Shown one piece after another: positions 1 to 12,751 of a DNA stretch of 64,000 nt. The translations under genes were made by a program, and so were the position numbers. Each line of letters starts with the position of its first letter. Position 1 is the first letter of the stretch. The notes beneath the pieces were generated by a model, which worked only from the letters and a program-made list of their open reading frames with translations, searched no databases and was not told the origin of the DNA. Origin of the DNA: Emydura subglobosa (Eukaryota; Chordata; Testudines; Chelidae); the NCBI GenBank assembly GCA_007922225.1, contig ML679971.1, positions 1,387,521 through 1,451,520 on the forward strand. The letters run 5' to 3'.

Positions 1-379
1 GTGGATTACAGACATTGATGGGAGAGCACTTTCCCATTGACTTAGCACGTCTTCACCAGACCCACTAAATTGATGTCGCTGTATCAGTGGCAGTGGTGCC
101 GATTTAGCACTGTAGTGAACACAAGCCCTGTATATAGTATACACTGGCTGCCATAATGAAGTCCAGTACATGGACCAGAGAATGGAAGTTGGTTTTTATT
201 TTGCGGTCTGGGAAAATGGTGATCCATTTAAAGAAAGGCATAAGAAAGAGCTTCCAAAATGGACCACCTCCAATATGGGTATCTTTTCATGGAGAGTTCA
301 TTTGTATTACAGTACCATCTAGAGGTTTCAACCAGGAAAAGGGCGCTACACACTGTACTAACTTATAGCAAGAGAAAGT

Positions 380-565
380 CCCTGTCTCAATGAGCTTACA
401 GTCTAAATACACAAGACAGACAAAGAATGGGAGAGGAAACACAGAGGTGAAACAATGTGCCTACAGTCACGTAATAGGTCAATGAAAAGCCAAGAATAAA
501 GTACATGTTTTCCAACTCCCTAGCCAGTACCCTGTCCACTGGACCACACTGCTTCCCTAGGAGAA
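380..565 (-). repeat. tRNA-headed SINE, antisense copy
   Basis: Antisense SINE. On the plus strand it reads tail first (AGTCCCTGTCTCAATGAGCTTACA), then a body with a degraded GGAAACACAGAGGTGAAACA block, and ends at the tRNA-like head (CCTGTCCACTGGACCACACTG). The same order recurs in many copies in this window. Family name not assigned; identity rests on agreement between copies. Confidence 0.65.
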
Positions 566-1117
566 CTACCAGAATCAGATGCCCTAACAATGGTATCCTA
601 TGGAACTGATTACAGGCCTGATGGTTTCCAGAAGACATATGGTGTTTGGGGCCAACTTTGCTCCTTCTGACACAGAGGATTAAACCCCACTGCTCTGGCA
701 GAAGAATTGAAAGCAAAAGAGCAAGGACAATTCTACTGAGATTTGCTTTGCCTCCCACGGTGATGAGCACATCACTTGTCCCCATAGTGATTTCTTCTGT
801 AAAGCCTTTTAGGTTTCAGTTTGCTCCATAAAAAGAAAAGGGAAAAAACGGTTTTACGTGATGTAAAATGCATTTGGTCTTATTTTCACATTGACAATAA
901 AAAGGAACAGTAAATAAGTGTCAACAGCAACATTCATGCCTAGGTTGTCTTTTATCATGCCCACTTCCTGCTGGGCTTTGAGAGGAAAAATCTCCCTCCA
1001 GGGGTCAGAATCATATAATTCAAGTTATAGCAGAATTCTTCGCTGGAACCTCCCTCCCCACCCCCTGATTTATTGCGGCTTGCAATTTACTGCTTCTGAG
1101 AGACAATGGAGTCTGAG
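566..1117. other. No recognisable feature
   Basis: AT-leaning unique-looking sequence. Short open frames here have no recognisable domain. Confidence 0.5.
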
Positions 1118-1196
1118 GACCAAATTCTCAGTTGATGTAACTCCATTGGCTTCAGTGGGGGTACATCAATCTATGCTCCAAGAGATTCTGGCCCTT
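1118..1196. repeat. Palindromic MITE-like element (CCAATTCTC/GATTCTGG type)
   Basis: Inverted ends GACCAAATTCTCAGTTGATG and AGATTCTGGCCC surround a centre CCATTGGCTTCAGTGGGG. The shape matches the other ~80-90 bp palindromes in the window. Divergent copy. Confidence 0.5.
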
Positions 1197-1687
1197 AATA
1201 AAATCTAAGTCTGTTAACAGAGATATCAGTTGTGGTTTTATTTTTTTTTTAGTGATGAAGGGGACAACATTCCATTATCCAGCAGCTGCAAAATTAAAAT
1301 GCTACAAATAAAATGACATTCTGCTTCTTGGTGAATGATTTCCTCTGGGATTCTGATCGTGGCTGTGACTAGGAGAAGTGTGATGATAATGGATCTAGGT
1401 CCATAATGCATTTATCTGTAGGTGCTCTTGTGCAATCTGTTCTCTCTGCAGCTTTTCAGCCTCAGAGATAGTTTTAGAGTTTGTTTGTTTGGTTTTGTTT
1501 TAAAGCAGATGGGCATTATTCTGTCCCTGAAACACCACAATAGGAGAAAGTTAAGAGAGCTCCATGAGCTATTATACAACTAGCAGGGAAAGGGATTCTC
1601 AGCAATTAATAATATTTTGGCATACATCCAATTCAGTAATCTCAAAGGATGTGGCAAATTTGAAAGAATTCAAACTTGCAACAGCTG

Positions 1688-1850
1688 CAGGAGGTAGGTT
1701 AGGTTTATCATGCCTATTTTACAGATGGGGAAACTGAGTTTCAAGTGACATGAAAGGTAATGCAGGAATATAGCAGAGCTAGATCTATAATCTAGATCTG
1801 TTGACCCACCCCACGTCCAGTGCTTTAGCCACGAGAGCGTCAGTCCAATA
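1688..1850 (-). repeat. tRNA-headed SINE, antisense copy
   Basis: Contains ATTTTACAGATGGGGAAACT, the reverse of the CCATCTGTAAAAT block of this SINE, and ends with the head segment CCAGTGCTTTAGCCACGAGA. No palindromic insert is apparent in this copy. Confidence 0.6.
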
Positions 1851-2334
1851 AGCATGCGTTCTGTTGCAGTTCAAGTGAACTTCTCCTCTTGTCATACTTT
1901 ATATTAAGATTACAAGATGTTATAAACTGGTGCGCACATAAGTCTTATGTCTTATAGATAGATTATAAGCACATCAGTATATGGTATTAGAAATGATTTT
2001 AAGCAACTTACTGCCCTATTAGACTCTTTCTCAACTGATTAACCATTTGTTAAAACATTTCTGAATCATTTATTAACCCTTTATAAACTATTCAAAATGG
2101 AACAGTAATATAAAATGAGACCCATTTTCCAAAGGAAGATATATATGATATAAACAATATTTTGGGGGAGAGTATTTATGACCTTGCTCAAGTATATCAG
2201 GTTGGTGGCATAGCTCACCTTTAAGGTGACTGCTTAGCTATGGAAATTATTTCTTATTCTTTACACTATCTACCTTATAGGAAAGAAACCTGTTTATTTT
2301 TTAAGTGAGTGGGTGCTGATGCTATGTGGATAGA

Positions 2335-2480
2335 TATTTATTATTTATTATTATTTAATTTGCATGACCATAGCCCCTAGAAACTGCAATCGGTGATCAT
2401 ATTCTCATTGTGCTGGATGCTATACAAACTTGTGATAAAAAGAGACATTCCAAACCACAAAGAACTTCCAGTCTTAGTTC
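2335..2480 (-). repeat. SINE 3' tail fragment, antisense
   Basis: Starts in TTATTATTATTT and continues with CCCTAGAAACTGCAATCGGT and CATTGTGCTGGATGCTATAC, the antisense of the SINE tail (GCCTAGCACAATGGGG in sense copies such as 8.1 kb). Confidence 0.5.
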
Positions 2481-2564
2481 TGAAGACTGATCGTCCCTTT
2501 ATCCTCAGAGAGTAGATATATAGCGACCAGCTGCAGTGAAAACCTGTCCAGTCCACTGTGCCAA

Positions 2565-3930
2565 CCCACTCCAGAACTACTGTGGAGAGAAAGAGGGTTG
2601 CTCTTGTGTCATGGCCCATACAGGCCTTGGCCTTTTCTACTGAGATTACCAGTTCTGGTGGTGCATCTGTGATGCTGAGTCCCATTTCCTGGAACTGAAC
2701 TGAGATTGCCAGACTTGTTTCACACTGGCCACTAGCAGCCATCGAAATGTAACCACTGGGATGGATATGACTAACTTAGCAGAGAAAGGTTCTCTATTCC
2801 AGTTACCAGTCCCCCGAGTCATCTATTCCCCATATGCTGTAAGGAAACTCTTTTAAGGCTCTGGGTGGGTAATACAAGACTCTGAACAACCAGAACCACA
2901 GACCCCTCCAGGGCTTTATACCTCTAGAAATGCCCTGGGATTTCATGGGAAAAGATCATAAAAGGTACAATTTCCTGCTACTCTATGTACAGTAAAACAT
3001 CTCTCGAGAAGGCTAGTGAGTAACTCTGTGAAAATCCTGGAAATCGAACAGCTTCTGCTTCCACCCTTAAACTCCCATTACGCTCCAAAAAAATATGATC
3101 TGGTTGGGAAAAAAAAATCTGCAATTATCCAACCTCAGACAACTTTCCAAATCCAGCTCACCTAAGCGATTTTCTTTCCCCTCCATGAGCAAAATGAATG
3201 CTGCAAGCAGTCATAGTGCTAATGGTCTTTTTTTCACATTGTTTCCCTTGCTCCCCTAACTGAAGCAAGAACTGCAGAGACTTCAGGAACCTCTTCATGC
3301 TATCACTTCACAGGCTGGAAGGTGACAGCTTCGCCAGGGACTAATGCAGTCCGACATAATTGAATGTGGCCTGCAGCAAAGCAGCTGCCTGGAGCCACTC
3401 TTGATTGTAGCTGTCATCAGGTGGAGCATACAGCAGTAAAATACATTGCAGAGGAATGCCATTCTACCATGCAGCTCCATGGTGATAGCTTATTTACCCT
3501 TACTCTGCTACAACAGTTTTGTAGTTAATAATTGTCAGTGTCATACTGTCGAGTGAGCACACATGGTTGGCCGCTGAATTATCAATAATCTTTCCCATGA
3601 CCTCATCTCTGGAATTAAACTAGTGCCTTAATATTCCATGTATCCATTCATATTTTGTGCATTTCAGTATGTTCTTCCTCCCATTTTTGTATGGAGCCTT
3701 AAATGATTTTGAAGATATTCAGCTTCATGCGTTTATTTAATTGTCACATGGTGATGCAGAAAAATAATCTGCTAAATTAGGCATGAAGAACTGTACACAA
3801 GGAGAAAGCTCCCTGCTTTCTGCCTTAAAAAGAAGTCATGAATTACAAATCCAGATGAAGAAGGAATCACAATTTTACATTTGTACAGCTCTTTTCATTC
3901 CAAAGAATCCCCCTGTGCTATACAACCTAT
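2565..3930. other. No recognisable feature
   Basis: No gene, repeat family or RNA recognised. Small open frames on the minus strand show no domain and no intron/exon logic. Confidence 0.45.
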
Positions 3931-4034
3931 AGGCTTGATCTTGTCACTCTTATTTAGGAGTTCTTACTCACACGAGTAGATAGTATATGAGTAAGACATC
4001 CTCACACAAGTAAGGTGTGCAGGATTGGGCCTTA
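3931..4034. repeat. Palindromic MITE-like element (TACTCACACGAGTA type)
   Basis: Left end AGGCTTGATCTTG and right end GCAGGATTGGGCCT are inverted repeats. Internal TTACTCACACGAGTAGATAG faces CTCACACAAGTAAG. Related copies lie at 13.6 kb and 16.0 kb. Confidence 0.55.
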
Positions 4035-5021
4035 CAAGCAGTACACATTGTATATATAGAATGCCCATTTGGTCAATTAAAATCTGGCTTAAATCCTTAT
4101 TTTAACCCAGTATGAGACCCAATATAATCTGTTTTTGCTTCCAGTGATACTGGTATTTATAAAAATATCTTGATCTACAAAAGCAGGATTCACATGTCAT
4201 TTCTAAAATTCAAGTACATGCTAGTTCTGTGTGTCTATATGATAATATATGAAGGGATTGGAAAGAATCCTGTAGCTGTCAAATTATTATACATTTTAGC
4301 GGGTAATGATACACAACTACAGTTAAAATCATAGCATTATCATGGTATGTAAGTACATTAGAAACTGAATCTACAGTTTAAATAGCAACAAATTCCTTTT
4401 AATATGCACCATTTGCATTAAAATATATATATAAAAACACACATAGATATCAGTAGCTTGTAGACATCAGAACTCCCCATTAATCACCAACCAGACAGGT
4501 GCGAAGCTACATGTACATCAAAGAGCACGAAGTTTGCTGATTAAAAAAGAAAAGATATTTCTAAGAAAAATGTCTTGTTTTCAAGATAACAAGAAGTATT
4601 GTCAGCTTCTGTCTGTTGAAGTTTTAGATTCAGCTGTTTTCATTTTTCTTATCTGGCTGGTTTACTAGCAGGTTGGTTGACCGATGATAATGGAGTGTCT
4701 TCATTTTCTTATCTATATGTTGATGTTGGGTAGGGTACATTCCCCTCTATGCTTCTCTTTATAAAGAGTGGGGGGGAAAACATCCAGAAGAGGATATTTC
4801 TCAGATAGCCTTATTAGTACTTACTGGACCTGGTTTGGCTTTCAATATATGTTTTTTATACCAGCCTAAAACCATTGACCTGAGTTAAAATGATGAGATC
4901 ACAGGTTACCAGAAATTTGTTCTTTTTCCTTTAAAACTGACTCATGCAATTTTTTTTTTCCAGTTACAGAATTTATCTTCTGAACTTTTGGTACTTCCTG
5001 GCTGTCTGAATTTTGCGTGCA
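4035..5021. other. No recognisable feature
   Basis: AT-rich unique-looking DNA with short homopolymers. Nothing identifiable. Confidence 0.45.
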
Positions 5022-5104
5022 GATCCTCACCTAGTGTAAATTGATGTGGCACCATCTGCTTCAAAGGAACTACACTCTTTTGCACCAGCCAGAGATCTGG
5101 CCTG
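5022..5104. repeat. Palindromic MITE-like element (GATCC...GGATCTGGCC type)
   Basis: GATCCTCACCTAGTGTAAAT at the left mirrors TTGCACCAGCCAGAGATCTG at the right. Same family as the better copies at 13509 and 57613. Confidence 0.55.
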
Positions 5105-5353
5105 TAGAGACAAATTATGCTCTTATTTACAGCAGCTTAAATCCAGGGAATCTGCACTGACTTCACTACTCCGGACTTATACTGTTGTAACTGTGAGTCG
5201 AATGTTGTCCTTTGGGCTGACTCTGATCTTGCTCACATTGTTGTAAAAGAGGAGTAATTCTATGGAAGTTGAATGAATTCCATTAAGTGTGAGATCAGAA
5301 TTGGATCCGTTGTGTACATTGCCACTTGTGAACCCCCTTTACAAAAAGTTGTG

Positions 5354-5462
5354 GGCCCAGTTCTGATCTGACTTAGGTAGGTGTGACCCGATATAACTGC
5401 ACTGATTGCAGTGGAGTCGTTTTGGTTAGATTCTGATGTGTAACAGAGTAGAATCAGACACT
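5354..5462. repeat. Palindromic MITE-like element (CAGTTCTGATCT...AGATTCTGATGT type)
   Basis: Ends read CCCAGTTCTGATCTGACTTA and TTAGATTCTGATGTGTAACA around a degenerate centre TGCACTGATTGCAGTGGAGT. Diverged copy. Confidence 0.45.
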
Positions 5463-7874
5463 GTATTTGTACTGATCCTTCCCAGGCCTATAAAATACCT
5501 TCCTTTTCTATTTCACACAGCAGTTAAACAATTTTTTCCCAACCCTCTCTCATATAGTTATATGTGGATTCTCCCCTGGCTTCTCTAACAGTAGTGGTTT
5601 TTCTGTATTTAAAAAACAAATATAAATTATACACGGTTTAGCCAAAACATCTGGTTTTGAGGTTTTTAAATAAACATATCGCCTAAGCTTGGACCAATTG
5701 TTCAAGGAAAAGGATCCACATTTTATTGCACCACTTCAAGTTAACACAAGCGTTCTGATCCTCTTTTATCAGAAAACCACTCCACAGCTGGCCCAAAACA
5801 GAAGCAAGTGATATTTTCATAAAGATTAAATATATATTTTTAGTAGGGGACCATGCTGTCTACTCAGCTGTCGGGTTGTATTTAGATTTTGGGATCCGAC
5901 GAGAGGATTCAGACTACTTGTTTCTTTTTTATTTCTCTCTCTCTCGCTCTCTTTTTTGACTTGTCACAGCAATAAAGTTGGCAGCTGCTCGAGGGAGTCC
6001 TCTGTAAAGCACAATGCCCTGGGCTATGGGAGATGGAGCCCTCAATAACTGATATGAAAGGTCCTTAATTAAGCACTTAGCATTTCAAGGCAGTTATCAC
6101 GGCTAGCCCACAGCCCGAGCTGGCAGTCCGTCACCACCGATAGGCCACCTAGACGACTAACGTGAGTTGAGTCGAGTCTTTTGTACTTTAGGCGAGGAGC
6201 CCTGAGGCATAGGCTGATCTGGTGACCCTCCCAGATACACTTTCTCTGCCGGAAGGAACTGGATATCGGATGTGACAACACTGCAGACGGGGAAAGATTC
6301 CCCCCAACTCCCCCCCCAAAGATCAGGGATTGAGGAGAAAGTTAGAATGACAGTGACACTTTCTTGGCTCTGCAAATCAGTATGACTATGACCAAACCAA
6401 ATGAATGAATAATCATGACTGTATAATGAAAACAGAAGGGAAAAATCTCACTGCTGTGATGCATTCAATTATTTCACCAATTCCATATGGCCATGGAGAA
6501 GTTAACTAGGAAAAAAAACTAGCCTTCTCCCTGCACCCACCACCATAGTCCTCTGGACATTAGAACATAAATGTTTGGGAGGAAATTTATCTTTATATTA
6601 AGGAGACGGGGAAGACTTTTGCAGCATTAAAATGGAAAGGGTTAATGGAATGAACTATAGATTAAATTGTAAAGCAATCAAAGAAAACCAAATAGTTTAT
6701 AGCAGACAACCATCTTCTGGTGTTTGGGTCTGTGTCAAGCCATGGATGTGGAAAATTAAAGCCATACTGAGAAGGGAAATGAACCATGTCTAATACATCC
6801 CCAGCAATAAAATGTTTTCACTAGGACTGTAAAACTGTGGCTTACATTAGGAAAAAGAAAATCAAACTATATGTCAATTCCACATCATGGGACATGAAGT
6901 GTCCACAAAAATTTATATTACTATTTAGAAGTGTTTCATTCTGGTGTTTTATTGTGATTGGATGCGCCCTTCTCAGTATCTTTTGACTGGTATGAAAATG
7001 ATTTGAACTACTTTTTTAGCATTTATTTTACATCTATTACCTGTTCTATTACTTTTTATTATTTTATTGTGCTTGTGTAGAGGATTTTGCACAGTTTTCA
7101 TTATAATGTAACATTAAGTCAATTTATTTGTGTATTACATGCTGTATAATTGCACCTTTTTTTTGTGGAACAATTTGGATTTCATTATCCAACAAATCAG
7201 CAGTGTTACATTTCGAAAAGCTCTTCTTAGGAATCAAGTGCATTTTCTGACTAAGACAAAAGAGATCAAGTTTGCACCAAAAAGGAATAGAAGATTTCCT
7301 GTTAATGCCTAATCTATTCATGCTGCAGAGGAAGGTCACAGAGGAAATAGAGATATTTGTTTCTTTGAGAAAATATGTAATTACTCTGGGTCAAGATCAA
7401 AGCAGATCAATATTTGCAAGAAGAGAAATATTGTAGAACAAGAAGCTCGGACATGGAACAGATTAAAAAAGAAATAGATCAAGGGAAGAACAAATGTATA
7501 CAGGGAACACGTCAAATATAACAGCATTTTTGTTTATTATTGTTCTGACTTTAAACAAATCATTTTGCTCCTTAATTTACAAGTGCCATAAAGAGTATAA
7601 CGAACATAGGCAAAGCTAAGTGTTCATCTGTTTGTACAGATCTGTTTTGCCATAATTATCTGGCTTAAACTTTTCACAAGAGGTGGCATAATAACTATTT
7701 CAGGAATCTCAAAGGTGAACCCAACAGCTATGTTAAAAAAAGAAATGTAAAATAGTGTTTTAAATACCAGTTCATGGATTAGAACATATATGTAGGTGCA
7801 GATCAGTTCTTTTTTTACTTATCTGCAGACACCTGGGTGTTTTTCTCTATAGGAGTTGATGGCCTCACTGAGAG
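5463..7874. other. No recognisable feature
   Basis: AT-rich DNA. A CTCTCT run near 5936-5954 is the only low-complexity tract worth naming. No gene or repeat family recognised. Confidence 0.4.
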
Positions 7875-8215
7875 AGGAAAATGGTCTCATGGATGAAGCA
7901 ATGGTTGTGACTTGAGAAATCTGGGCTCAATTCTCAGACTTCCTGTGTGATTAAGTCATTTTTGGCAAAATCCCTAACCCATTGAAGTCAATGAGAGTTT
8001 TGCCAGAGATTTCACCCTGATTATCTTTGTTTCCCATATGTATAATACCTCCTTTCTCCCACACTGTTTTTCTCTTGTTTATTTAGACTGAAGGATCTTT
8101 CAGATTGGGACTATTTCCTACTGTGAGTTTGTGTTACGCCTAACACAATGGGGCTCTAATCTTAACTTGAACCTGTAAGGACTACTATAATATTAATAAT
8201 AAGGCCCTTAATGCA
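7875..8215 (+). repeat. tRNA-headed SINE with internal palindromic insert
   Basis: The head ends ATCTGGGCTCAATTCTCAG (B-box-like GGCTCAATTC), followed by TTCCTGTGTGATTAAGTCAT. An insert at 7961-8020 follows, then the SINE resumes with TTTGTTTCCCATATGTATAA and a tail with CGCCTAACACAATGGGGCTC and TATAATATTAATAATAAG. The insert carries GGCAAAATCCC and GAGTTTTGCC as inverted arms around CCATTGAAGTCAATG. Confidence 0.7.
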
Positions 8216-9049
8216 GTTCATGGAGTAACCAAAAAAAAATCTGCTTCTGGTGTTTTAAGAGTTGTCAGCTCTTGAATGGAAAAACAGTCTCTTGAACCTG
8301 GACAATTAAAGGAGGAACAGGTTTTGCAAACATTTTTTTTTCAAATGTGATTGCATTGTTCTGCACGTTGGGTTTTTGGTTTTTTTATCATTTTGGAATT
8401 ACAACCTTTTTGTTTTTGTGGTTAGTGGATTCACAAAAGGTTTTCAGTTTACTCTGAAATCTTGCTGTGACATAAATATATTCTCTGCTCCAGCTCCTTC
8501 AACAAGGCAGGAGTAAAGGAGAAACCAGTCTGGATACCTTTTCAAATGTAAACACTTTTTAGGTGAACTGTCAATACAACTCTTTGGCTGAGGAATTAAG
8601 CTTTCATCTCCTTTACAGCAGCAGCTGAGTTTGACAAAAGAGACAGATCAAGGTTTCAGTTACATAAAGAAATAAGAAACTTTAAACTAAGTCCTTAACT
8701 TCTCTGTCTTCTCTATTCACACACTAGTCTCCCACTCTATACAAATGTACACACATTAAATAAAATTATATTTAAAGATAGACTCGACAAAGAACTGGGC
8801 AATACACAGTAGAGAACAACTCAGCCTTGATCACTAGGGATGGATCCATTGTGCCCAAAATAGCTACTTTCCATGATTCAAACTGTGGAGTTTTTGTCTC
8901 TGCGCTTTCTCATTTCTTCAGTAATAGTATTAGACATTTAACATCTTCAAAGCACTATCCAACTGTTAGCTCTATAATCTTCACAACAAGAGTTGGTCAA
9001 ATAATAAAAAATCCAAAATGTTGTAATTTTGACTAGTTCACAACATTAG

Positions 9050-9328
9050 AAACAGATCCGTTTTTCATTCCTCTGAAACGTTTTGTGACACTTTGATATG
9101 AAAGTCTGTACTGAAACTCTTATGGCAATGGTTGTTGACATTTTTTGGTTATTGAAAATGTAGATACGAGGAAACAATTTAAAAAAAAATACATTTAAAT
9201 CAAAATTTCACAAGAAATAAAAAAAACGTAAAAAGGAAATGGTGTGTAGCAAAATTTTTCATTATAGAAGCCATTTTGGGGTCAAAATGAAGTTTAGTGC
9301 AAAATATTTTGATCAGCTGTTCTCATAA
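9050..9328. repeat. AT-rich fold-back repeat (TTTT/AAAA-arm family), divergent
   Basis: Runs of AAAATTTT-type arms, for example AAATTTTTCATTATAG and CCATTTTGGGGTCAAAATG, ending ATTTTGATCAGCTGTTCT. It resembles the clearer copies at 23.8, 46.4, 50.9 and 63.3 kb. Boundaries are approximate. Confidence 0.4.
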
Positions 9329-9334
9329 CATGTA

Positions 9335-9545
9335 AAGTAGGTAGGTAAATATAATTATCACCATTTTGCACATAGAGAAAATGACACAAAGAGGTGTAAG
9401 GTCTAGATCTTCAAAGGAACTTTAGCCACTCACTCCCTTTGAAAAGCCAGGCCTATGAGATTTGCCCCAGGTTACTGAGGGAGTCAGTGTTAGAAGCCGG
9501 GTTAGAACTCAAGACTTGATTAAACCAGCTCTGAATGTCCCAAAC
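9335..9545 (-). repeat. tRNA-headed SINE (antisense) with internal palindromic insert
   Basis: Antisense SINE body ACCATTTTGCACATAGAGAA, then GAGGTGTAAG. The insert at about 9400-9454 has ends GTCTAGATCTTCAAAGG and CTTTGAAAAGCCAGGCCT in inverted orientation. The SINE then resumes with TTTGCCCCAGGTTACTGAGG and reaches the head at CTTGATTAAACCAGCTCTG. Confidence 0.6.
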
Positions 9546-9989
9546 ATTCAGAAAGGGAGGGAAGGGTCTCAGTCAGGCATATCCCTGCTTTATTATTGGT
9601 GAGCCCATGACAGCAGTTCCACTGTGCTAAATGGGGACAAGAGGGCAGATCTGAGTATTTAATCAACAACCCCTCAACCACTCAACAAAAGGGACCAATG
9701 AGGACCTTAATTTTAATTGGGAGGTGCTCAGATCCTACAGTGATGGGTGGCAGTAGTAAACTTCAGAATTGCAGAACCTACTGTTCCATGTCATATAAAG
9801 CAAGGTAGAATAAGGGTGTTCCAGTGATTAGGATACAAGCCTAGGTTTTGTTATAATGGTTCTTGGGGATCCCCAGACTGTGTCACTTTATCACCCCCCC
9901 CTCAGCCCCTCCAGCGAAAGGAAGACTTGCTTGAGCATAACTGGGTGTCAACTCCCTGACACCGAGGTACTCTGAGACCAGTCACACTT

Positions 9990-10190
9990 GTTACACCTGG
10001 ATTCAAGTCTCTGCTCCACCACAGACTTTCCGTGTGACCTTGGCCAAGTCTCCGTGTGTCTCAGTGCTTCACTGGTGAAATGGGGATAATAGCACTGCCC
10101 TGCCTCATATGGGGGTGGTGAGAATAAATGCATGAAAGATTCTGAGGTGCTCAGATACTACAGTAATGTGGGCCCTATTCCTATCTAAGA
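9990..10190 (+). repeat. tRNA-headed SINE
   Basis: Contains CACCTGGATTCAAGTCTCTG (B-box-like GGATTCAAGTC), TTCCGTGTGACCTTGGCCAA, TGAAATGGGGATAATAGCAC and the tail GAGGTGCTCAGATACTACAG. No palindrome at the body site in this copy. Confidence 0.7.
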
Positions 10191-10194
10191 CAGT

Positions 10195-10312
10195 TAGGTA
10201 TTATTCTCCCTGTTTTATAAATAAGGAAACTGAAGCACAGGTGTCTGGGTCACCTGAGGAATAGAATACAGATTTCCCAGTGACTAGACTTCTGTCAGAC
10301 TATGGCTTCCCT
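10195..10312 (-). repeat. SINE fragment, antisense
   Basis: TAGGTATTATTCTCCCTGTT, AAGGAAACTGAAGCACAGG and AATACAGATTTCCCAGTGAC follow the antisense order of the same SINE. It lies back to back with the plus-strand copy to its left. Confidence 0.55.
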
Positions 10313-10631
10313 GTGGTGTTTTGAAGGGGAAATATGTGGTTCCAGACCTAGCCAGAAATACCATGTTAATTGCTTATCTTATTTCAGATCCCGTGGTTAC
10401 AATTTTGGCTGGCAACCAGAAGTGGGGGGCAAAAAAACAACCCTAATGTCCTAATGTTGAGGAGCCTTAAACTAAGGTTCAGTTCAACTGTATTCTGAGA
10501 AACAGGTAATTTATGGGTGGTGGGGGAGATGGAGATATTGTTCTTCCTAAACCAGTTCATTCCCCCATATGTATAATTGCCATCGATAAGTGAATTGTCT
10601 ATGTTCACCTAGAGTGACAGAAAATGGAATA

Positions 10632-10745
10632 GGAACATAAGAATTGGTATCTCAGCTAAAACCAGTGGTCTATCTACCAGATGGCATCCTGTCCCCGACA
10701 GGGGCAAATAACAGATGCTTTAGAGACAGATGTAATTACTCCATA
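10632..10745 (-). repeat. LINE 3'-end-like repeat (GAACATAAGAA family), degraded
   Basis: Begins AGGAACATAAGAATTGGTAT and continues CAGTGGTCTATCTACCAGAT and GCATCCTGTCCCCGACAGG, a degraded match to the better copy at 34912. I take this family to be the antisense 3' end of a CR1-like LINE, from memory. Confidence 0.45.
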
Positions 10746-11559
10746 ATAAAGAATAACATTATGACGGCAACATCCAAATTCTAAGGGCCTGCTCCTGCTC
10801 CCAATGGACTCACTGGCCCTTTCCTAGTGATTCCAGTGGAAACAGAAACTGAACCCTAAAGCAAAGAGCTGCTTGCTGATCGGGCTGCCCACAGACTGAT
10901 TAAAAAATCTATTCCAGGCCCAGTCCTGGCCCCACTGAAGTCAACGTGTGTTTTGTCGCTGACATTAGTAAAAGCAGGCCCTCTGTGCTAAACTAGATTG
11001 GTGGGGGAAGTCTCATAGGATGATTGTTCACAATCACAGGAAGCCAGCAGTCCATGACGCTGATTCATATCAATGGCTTTGCTTCTCTCCCTTTCCTCCC
11101 TCCCCTCCCCAGAAAAAGGGTCCTGGCACTTTCTGAGTGGAGGGTTTGAGAACTGAGTCTGTGGATTCTCAGGCACTCCTGCTGGGTCAGTATTGTGCAA
11201 TGTGTGTGGGAGGGGAGATAGGCACATAGAGGGTCCTCTACATGCACAGATGTAGGGAGTTAGGGCAGTCCAAGCTATACTATTATGAAAAAGTGCAGAG
11301 AAAACCCCAGTTAAACCTAGATGTAGTCATAATCCCATAATCTCTCCCCAGCCGGTAGTTACAAAGAGCAGCTCCCTGGGAGAAAGGAAAGTCCCATTCA
11401 CAGAGACAGGACCCTCTGGAAGGCAATTCTTTGGTCATTTCTTTCCAATTCTTGGTTGCTTGCCAACTTTGAGCAAGACCAATACTAACCAGGGGAAGAA
11501 ACAAGAGCCAGGGTTTGGTAATAAGAAGACAGGGATCATGGGAGAGAAACACAGGATTG

Positions 11560-11650
11560 CCATATCAGATTAGACCTATAGTCCTAGTCCTGTATCCTGT
11601 ACTGTGTTGGGGAACTGCCAGGAACCAGGTGCTTCTGTCTCTTCACTGAT
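11560..11650 (-). repeat. LINE 3'-end-like repeat (GAACATAAGAA family), degraded
   Basis: GATTGCCATATCAGATTAGA then TAGTCCTGTATCCTGTACTG and AACTGCCAGGAACCAGGTGC follow the order of the copy at 34912, diverged. Confidence 0.4.
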
Positions 11651-11935
11651 TTTCATCCAGCCGTGGCACAGCGGACAGTGGTTTCACCACAGGTGATGAC
11701 AGTTGGTATGGGTTAAGGTGGGAGCAGCAGGAATCAAAGAGACACACACTCTCTTTCAGCCATTCTCCTGCTTTTGTCATGGACATTCAGCTTCCCTTGG
11801 AAGTGGGACAGGGCAGGTGCCCTCTGATTCTACCAGTAGGCCACAACCAGCTCCATTAGGGAAGGCACTTTAGCCTGTCCCCTAATGGAACAGAGGCCCA
11901 GCGGCTTCTGTGTGCGTTGTAGTGCCTTATTATTA

Positions 11936-12265
11936 GATATATAAATATAACTAATGTAATATATGGTATATAAAATATATATATAATTATATCTAATTAC
12001 TCTTTGGTTTTCTTGTTTAGTGTTTGTGCATTAAGTTTTTAATAATAATAAAATAACCCTAGAAAATTCCCAGATAAAAAATTACGTTCAATGAAGTTAA
12101 AATTGAAAGTGCACGAAAAACGCAATATTACATACAGCTCAAATGTGTTTTTAAATGATTAAAAACTTGACACAAACACTAAACATGAAACCAAATTATA
12201 TGAATGAACACATATATTGATATACATACAAGTATATATATACATACAAGTATATATATATGAAT
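11936..12265. repeat. AT-rich low-complexity tract with short tandem repeat
   Basis: Dense TA dinucleotides at 11936-11996. At about 12224-12260 an ACATACAAGTATATATAT unit occurs twice in tandem. Confidence 0.6.
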
Positions 12266-12751
12266 ATCAGTTCTGAATTTTATAATAGTTTTGGTGGCAT
12301 ATTTGACAAGAGGCAACATTCATGATTAAATCCAGATTAAATTCATTACATTTTTAAAAAGAAAAGATCAATTAGACTTTTAAATATAATAGTCACTGTG
12401 CATCATGTATTATTGCTTATTTCTCCCACTAACGGCACTGCAAACTATTCAGATTCATTAAATATTGGCCCTGATACTCATTTACACTAAGAGACTTTGG
12501 CGTAGATGAGAATTCAGCTCACTGTGTTTAAAAGATTTTTGATTTTATAGTCTGGAAAGGCTCAAGGGATTCTGGGGTATGGATCATGGAAGACAAACAT
12601 GGATGTGTCACTGGTGATAAAGCTTGACCTGCAGCAGTAAAACTAGATGACCTAGCAGGTCTTTTTCATCTCTGATTGTTATGGGCTTCTAAGATGTACA
12701 CAAGCAACTCCCATTCAACCCAATAGAAATACTGTGCACATTCTGGAGGAC